From: Archegozetes longisetosus
Lineage: Eukaryota; Arthropoda; Arachnida; Sarcoptiformes; Trhypochthoniidae
Assembly: GCA_018873245.2 (NCBI GenBank)
Contig: JAEMBT020000003.1
Span: 860,447-924,446 of the forward strand
Length of the DNA: 64,000 nt
Reading direction: 5' to 3'
The number at the start of each line of letters is the position of its first letter. The first letter of the stretch is position 1. The translations under genes and the position numbers were made by a program. This document shows, piece by piece, positions 58,495 through 64,000 of this stretch. The notes beneath the pieces were generated by a model. That model had not been told where the DNA came from, ran no database searches, and was given only the letters and a program-made list of their open reading frames with translations.

Positions 58495-59609
58495 ACATCA
58501 GCCATCTTCATTGTAGGTTAACATTAGCTTAGGCTAGGCCGTGATACGCTCAGATTGAACTGAACCAAGTAAGATAAACTTTGACATGATCTAATAAATC
58601 CCAAACTCAGAAGAAACTATTTGAAAGGTCTTAATTTCATTTCTTACAATATAAACTTATTTATAGTTAAAACTTGAATAAATTTGAAAATTTTTGATGA
58701 TTAACACTTTGGTTTTGATTATTTGCAATATATTTGTCTGAGGTAGAGCCTCACAACATCAATCACTGCAGCATTGATTCTCACAAAAATTGAATTAAAC
58801 GTTGTTTTTATTTAATTCTCAGTCAAATGATTCGTCGATAATCAATAGAAATAATTACATCAAATTTAGTCACAGCTATTAAGTAAATAACAAGTATTTG
58901 AAATGAGTTTTAATAATGCTTTGAAAGCAATACAATGAATGAATCGACTATTTATAAATACAAACAGAATAAGAGAAGAAAAACAAAACTTCAACCAATC
59001 ATAAAGTGTTTGAAACTATTAAAGAGCCTAAATCTTCAACACTTTTATGAGAAGTAAAACAAAAAAATTTGAAGAAAAACACTTTTATACTTAAATCTCA
59101 TGATTATTATTTAATAATTAGTAAAATTAATTACATTCACATTATTTAAGACTAGATATGCCGCGAGTTTTCAAGGAATCAAAAATATTAGCTAAAATTT
59201 GGGTACTTTTTACTTGTCTTTCATTAGTTGAATCGCTATTTTGTTTCGAATGAATTGCACTTTCCATCAATTTTATTGATTATTTAATTTGAAATTTTGA
59301 TAAAAAGCTATTATTTGAAATGACTTGACGAATAGGTTTAATGGTAACTTTGTGTTATGATGATTAGTTATCATTTCGACAACTATCTAAAGCTGCCATT
59401 TATGTACTTTTTCTCGATTTGTGAATTCCGACGACGAAGTAAGTGCTGATCGACTGCAATCAAAAAGTAGACAAGCAAAAATTAATAATTTATAATGTTA
59501 TATCAAAATGACAAAATGTTAGGAAAACTTTGGATCTAACGAAAAAGTACGAGGAAAAAAGAAATTGATAATTCTTGTGAGTGTCACAACTTTTCACTTA
59601 AATATGGAT
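58495..59609. other. Intergenic / 3' flank of the kinase gene
   Basis: No coding segment supported. It probably holds the 3' UTR of the minus-strand kinase gene. Confidence 0.4.
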
Positions 59610-62600
59610 TCAATTAAGAAAACGTATTATTTTATTACATATATCTCCACATCCATTACTGATAGCATGACTCGAATCGATGCTACTATTACTATGACTT
59701 AAATCTCGCCTAAAATTGCATTTAATGTGCGAATTATTTCTTTCCAATTCGCTCTCAAATATTTCCAATATTTCGCTGAATTCTGGTCTAATCTGAGCGT
59801 TTTTCTAGACAAACCAAAACAGAAAGACAACAAAGTTAAATAAAAGATCAACTAATTATCGGTCAAGTGTTGAATACCTGACACGCCAGTTGAGCGATTC
59901 GTGCGAGTAGTGTATCCTTTGGTGGCGTTAGTTTATCGAAATTGATTAGAAAGTCATCATCTCTGGGCAAATAGTCGGGATCTGCTGGTATTCGCCAATT
60001 CAGCTCACAACAGATCACTCCAAATGAAAATATATCACATTTATGATTGTACCTAAACATTCAGTTTTTTAATTATTCAAATGCAAGTCTTTAAGTCTAT
60101 TCATGCGATAGTTTGGTAGCAATAGAGAAAAATCGTTATTAAAAGTCAATCGAAGTACATAATTATCTGAAAATTTCTAATCTCAAAGTTTACTCATATT
60201 TTTCATGTAAATATTCATGTATTTAATCTTTTATTTTGGAGTTTATCTGTACAATTGACTGACTGTTATGAGGAGATCAATATTAATTAAAGTTAACTAA
60301 AGTTAGTTTAATTTCAAAGTTTGACCATATTATGGACTAATAGTAATGAACGTATATTAAGAAAAAAGTTAACAAAATATATAATTAGTTGAAAGGAAAG
60401 CATATTTAAATATAGATTAGATCTTTTTGAACTCTTGTTTGTTTGAGATATGAATAACTTATGCGCTCATCAGTTGTTTTGGAAATTAATTGAAACTTTT
60501 TGAAGTCAAAACATTTATGTATTTATAAATAGATATTGAAGTTAGACGTGAACTCAGCTTTAGTTAAGAGAAACCGTAAAAAATTTTAAGATAACTGAAT
60601 AACTATTTTAGAAACATATCAATCATTGGATATTCTTAACACTTATTGCACACGATTTTACTGTTAATTAGAGATAATATTTATCTCTGGGACTAAAAAT
60701 TGTGAACTTTCGTAAAGTTTCAAACATTGCTCGAAAAAGTTTTTTCTTAATTCTCAAAAAAAATGCGACGAGAAATGAAGTGTTGGGCAAACAAATTATT
60801 TTAAGCTAGAAATTGATCACATTTTCACTTAGTATTCAAGTGATATATTTTCAAAAATGCTAAAAATTCGGCAAAATATGTTTATCACTCAAACTATTAC
60901 TTTTTTTTAATGAAAAATATAAAATGTCGGCTATACTTAAAAATAGCAATCACTAATAAGTCTAGTTAGAGAGTAACTTATTTGACTTGAAGAGTAAACA
61001 TCTTTGAGCCAATTATTGGTCAGGAGATAAACACGAATGTAAAACAATTTAAAATTTGAGTTTTACTCGCAGAAAAAAGACAAAATAAAATAAAAATGGA
61101 TGTATTTTGAAGCTGAAAATCTATCTACTCATTAATTAATGCAAGTTACAAATTAATGAAGACGAAAAACTACTGAAATGTTACTAAACAGTTAAAAATA
61201 TTTAAACGATAAAAGAAAAACGATAGACAACTCTTGTTTCTAACCGATAAAAGAGCAAAAGTTGAGTTCAAATTTTAAAAATCAATTAACTCAATCAAAA
61301 AAGAGTTACAAACCATTGGCCTTTAATACATTCGGGTGCCATCCAATAGGGAGAGCCGACTGTCGGTAGCTTCTGATCGATAGTGGGCTCAACAGCTGCA
61401 AACCCGAAATCTCCGATAACTGCCACTAATAGCGGATCATCGCAATCATCGCTTTCAGTTGGAGGTAATTTTCTAATAAAAACATTCTTCGAAGTGAGAT
61501 CTCTGTGCAGATAATGCAATGAATGCAAATAATCCATTCCTCGACTTATATCAAGAGCTAATTTGATGAAAGTCTGAGCCGTATCCCTTAACTTGTAGAT
61601 TTGTGGACAATAGTTATAATTATTATGACTATTATTATGATTGTTAATACAGTTATCGTCTCGATTTCTAGTAATTAATTTTTTATTCTCATCAAAATAA
61701 GTATCGATTTTATAATATTGACGAATGAGTTTCTCAAGTGTTCCACCATTTATGTACTCTAGTAATGGATGCAGTCCTCCTTTAAATTCAAACATATATT
61801 CATTTTACAGTTATTTAAACTTTTGGTTTCATTTTTAGTAACTTGTTGTTCAATACCTTCGTGTACGACAGTCCCCATAAATCCAACTATATTTTCGTGG
61901 TTTAGTTTATTGAGTAACTCTATCTCTTTTAAAGCGTTTCCTAAGCAAATATTTCAGAAATAGTGGTTTCAATTTCATACATTTGTCAATAAATTGCTAT
62001 GAAATGCGAGTAATTCATAGTTTTAAATATTTTCTACCCAGTCATTAGTCTATAAAATGCAATAAATTGTTTAATGGCAATCTTAATTAGCATTTTTCTA
62101 CTCTATTCTTTGATTAAAAGTATTAGATATGAATGTAAAACTTCTTATTTTCTCAATAATTAGTTTGTTTTTAAAAAGTTATTCTGAGGAGTTACGCAAC
62201 AAATATTTTAACTGACAACTAGTTTCACAATTAAAGTTACATTTAATCCTATTTTTCAGGTTACTCGTAAGCATAAATGCGACAAACTTTCCACAAATTT
62301 ATTTACAGCAATAATTTCAAAGTTCACGTATTATTATCGCCGTCATTAATAAAATTATTGTCGCAAAAAACCTAATTATCTCTTAAAACATAAGCGCTTT
62401 TTATCACCAAGACTGAAAGCCTTTTATCTCATAGGGAAAAAAATGTGTGATAACACAGACAAATAAGAAATATTTTCACAATAATTATCAGAAATCGAAT
62501 TCATATTCAAGTTTTCAGTGGACATTTTACGCATTTAGCTCAAATAAATCATTTTTACAAATGGATTCAAAATGATCAAATTGTTCTCTCATTAATAACT

Positions 62601-63597
62601 GAATTGCAATTCAAAATTGAAGCCTAAGTGTTTAGAAATGATTTTGTTACTTAGACATTTTCAAATTAATTGTTACAGTCGACTCGAGCTATAATCATGT
62701 CGAATGTAGTGCACAATGGGTTATGATGAATACTTTTTAAAAATTGTCCAGTCTATAGACTTTCTACACTATACCCCATATAATGAACCCCTGTTATAGT
62801 GAACACATTCACAGAGCATTACAATATTGATTATAACTCGAGGCGGCTATATTATGAGATTTAAGTGGAAATAGTTTTCAGAACGGTTTAAAAATGCATA
62901 AATGTAGTTTCTAGGCAAAGTTGTGGTCGAATGAATGCATAGAGCTCTGATTCTTTGTTACATTTGTACTAGAATTATATCAGTGCTATCAGTATTAAAA
63001 GTATAGAATTGTTTTATCGCTAGTAAAGAAAAATTGAGTCTAAATGTCGGACACATAAAACTAATAATGAGTTTAGCATTAGTTGAGTATAAAAGGCATA
63101 TAAAAGTCACCTAAACTGAGATAATAATTAGAACTCGAGTGGTTGTTTGCAGAAGAGAAGACTGATAAAGAAACAACTATAATACTTTTGTTATTACAAG
63201 AAAGAGTACAAAAATATGAAAAGTTTCTAGTTGACACTTTTTCCCTGTAACGTTAGTTTACATAATAAGCATTTTACGCAACAGTCATTCATCAAACAGA
63301 TTATTAAATATTTGCACAAATCTTTCAGTGTATTTCTCTCATTATTTTTGTTAGAAAATCTGTTTAAATATCTTTCGACAGCATTCCAATGAGCAATTCA
63401 ATAGAGAATTGCAGTTTTTTGCATTTTTTTCAAGTCTAATGTTTCGAAAAAAAACTTTTCCTTCAAATCAAAAGCAATTAACATGAGATCAAATGACTGA
63501 AAAAATATTGAATTAATTTAGATTGAATAGTACCTCGATTTCCCGCCTGTTTATTCATTTTCAAAACCATTACTTTTTTAGTTGAACGATGTGTTAC
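59610..63597 (-). CDS. TESK-type protein kinase (LIMK/TESK family), 5' part beyond window
   Basis: Five minus-strand exons, all joining in frame: 63597-63534, 61940-61857, 61779-61314, 60052-59878, 59804-59610. They encode a kinase domain from the beta-3 strand on: KKVMVLKMNK (catalytic Lys), GNALKEIELLNKLNHENIV (alpha-C Glu), GLHPLLEYINGGTLEKLI, MDYLHSLHYLHRDLTSKNVF, VIGDFGFAAVEP, LPTVGSPYWMAPECIKGQW, YNHKCDIFSFGVICCELNWR, ADPDYLPRDDDF, AQIRPEFSEILEIFESELE. HRDLTSKN and PDYLPR are TESK signatures (LIMK has HRDLNSHN). TESKs phosphorylate cofilin and so control actin. An Asn/His-rich insert (about 61660-61610) follows the hinge. After the domain only about 40 residues remain, far shorter than the usual TESK tail. 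The exon with the Gly-rich loop is off the right edge. Confidence 0.9.
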
Positions 63598-64000
63598 CTG
63601 AAAGTTAAGACATAGATAATTAATTAGACTTTCATATGAAGAGTAAAAACATGTACATTAAAAGTAAACAATTTTTATTAAGTTCTATAAAAAATGATAG
63701 CAATAGAAGTAAAGTAAATACTTAATAACTCTATTTGTACGCATTTTCTCTCACTTAATCATAGAGAAGAAATACTGAACTCATGACAATGACATACAAA
63801 AAATTATTATTAAATAATAAACAATAAAATATTTTAGTGGTTAAGAAGAGTCTGTTTAACAATATATACGTTTCTATTGAGTCGAGACTTGATTTGTGAA
63901 TTCAGCTTTTATTAAATGTTTCATTGATTTTATGATTAAATATTGCAAAAAAAGCTTATCAAACTTTAAAAAATTTTCTCAAAATATATACAAATATTGT
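63598..64000. other. Intron of the kinase gene
   Basis: No exon could be recognised; expected to be intron between the first kinase-domain exon and the exon at 63534-63597. Confidence 0.5.

Noticed and set aside
1-64000. Retrovirus-, LTR- or Polinton-like elements
   Set aside because: I looked for LTR pairs with primer-binding sites, gag/pol/integrase motifs and capsid or polymerase-B motifs and saw none that could be supported.

Overview
The window is very AT-rich animal DNA. It has spliced genes with short introns (about 60-350 bp, a few above 1 kb), heavy transposon load and several repeat arrays. The recognisable host genes are an NRF-6-like acyltransferase, a DM9-domain membrane protein, an animal haem peroxidase, carboxylesterase-like proteins, a DUF4430 protein and a TESK-type kinase. 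Together they suggest an ecdysozoan, most likely an arthropod and perhaps a mite or other arachnid. That placement is inference; no sequence here fixes the species.

Layout. 1-3840: a minus-strand LINE (ORF2 endonuclease start, ORF1) split by a complete hAT transposon (895-3645) with an intact 677-codon transposase and perfect 8-bp target duplications. 5898-6820: two-exon DM9 membrane protein. 8925-9230: Tc1 remnant. 9565-10548 and 54565-55733: two nearly identical copies of a hAT-derived repeat. 12145-14735: PIF/Harbinger transposon with its Myb-like accessory gene and DDE gene. 15100-15485: minisatellites. 16385-19110: a satellite holding a foldback element built of about 135-bp units. 19130-20027: 3' end of a haem peroxidase. 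21872-25196: complete 10-exon NRF-6-like gene whose exons all join in frame (724 aa). 28925-29550: cysteine-rich remnant. 29557-30408: 16-bp minisatellite and a palindromic TA-flanked MITE. 31733-32086: PIF MITE. 32246-34666: hAT transposon with one frameshift. 35444-35720: related hAT fragment. 35878-37140: mariner (DD37D). 38488-39105: small TA element and half of a palindromic repeat. 41178-43560: three-level nest (foldback element, then an element with 8-bp duplications, then a tRNA-derived SINE). 46312-51380: pieces of at least three carboxylesterase-like genes in both orientations; the best exon has Gly in place of the catalytic Ser. 52013-53812: two secreted-protein genes on the minus strand, one with two dynein-light-chain-like domains and one with a DUF4430 domain. 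58279-58486: hAT MITE. 59610-63597: five exons of a TESK-type kinase on the minus strand, its 5' end lying beyond the window.

The genes do not form one pathway. The host part is a set of mostly secreted or membrane proteins, several decaying, separated by transposons from at least four superfamilies. The most novel-looking item is the secreted tandem dynein-light-chain-like gene (52013-52867). It has a 39-nt in-frame segment that holds the only stop codon and is bounded by GT and AG.
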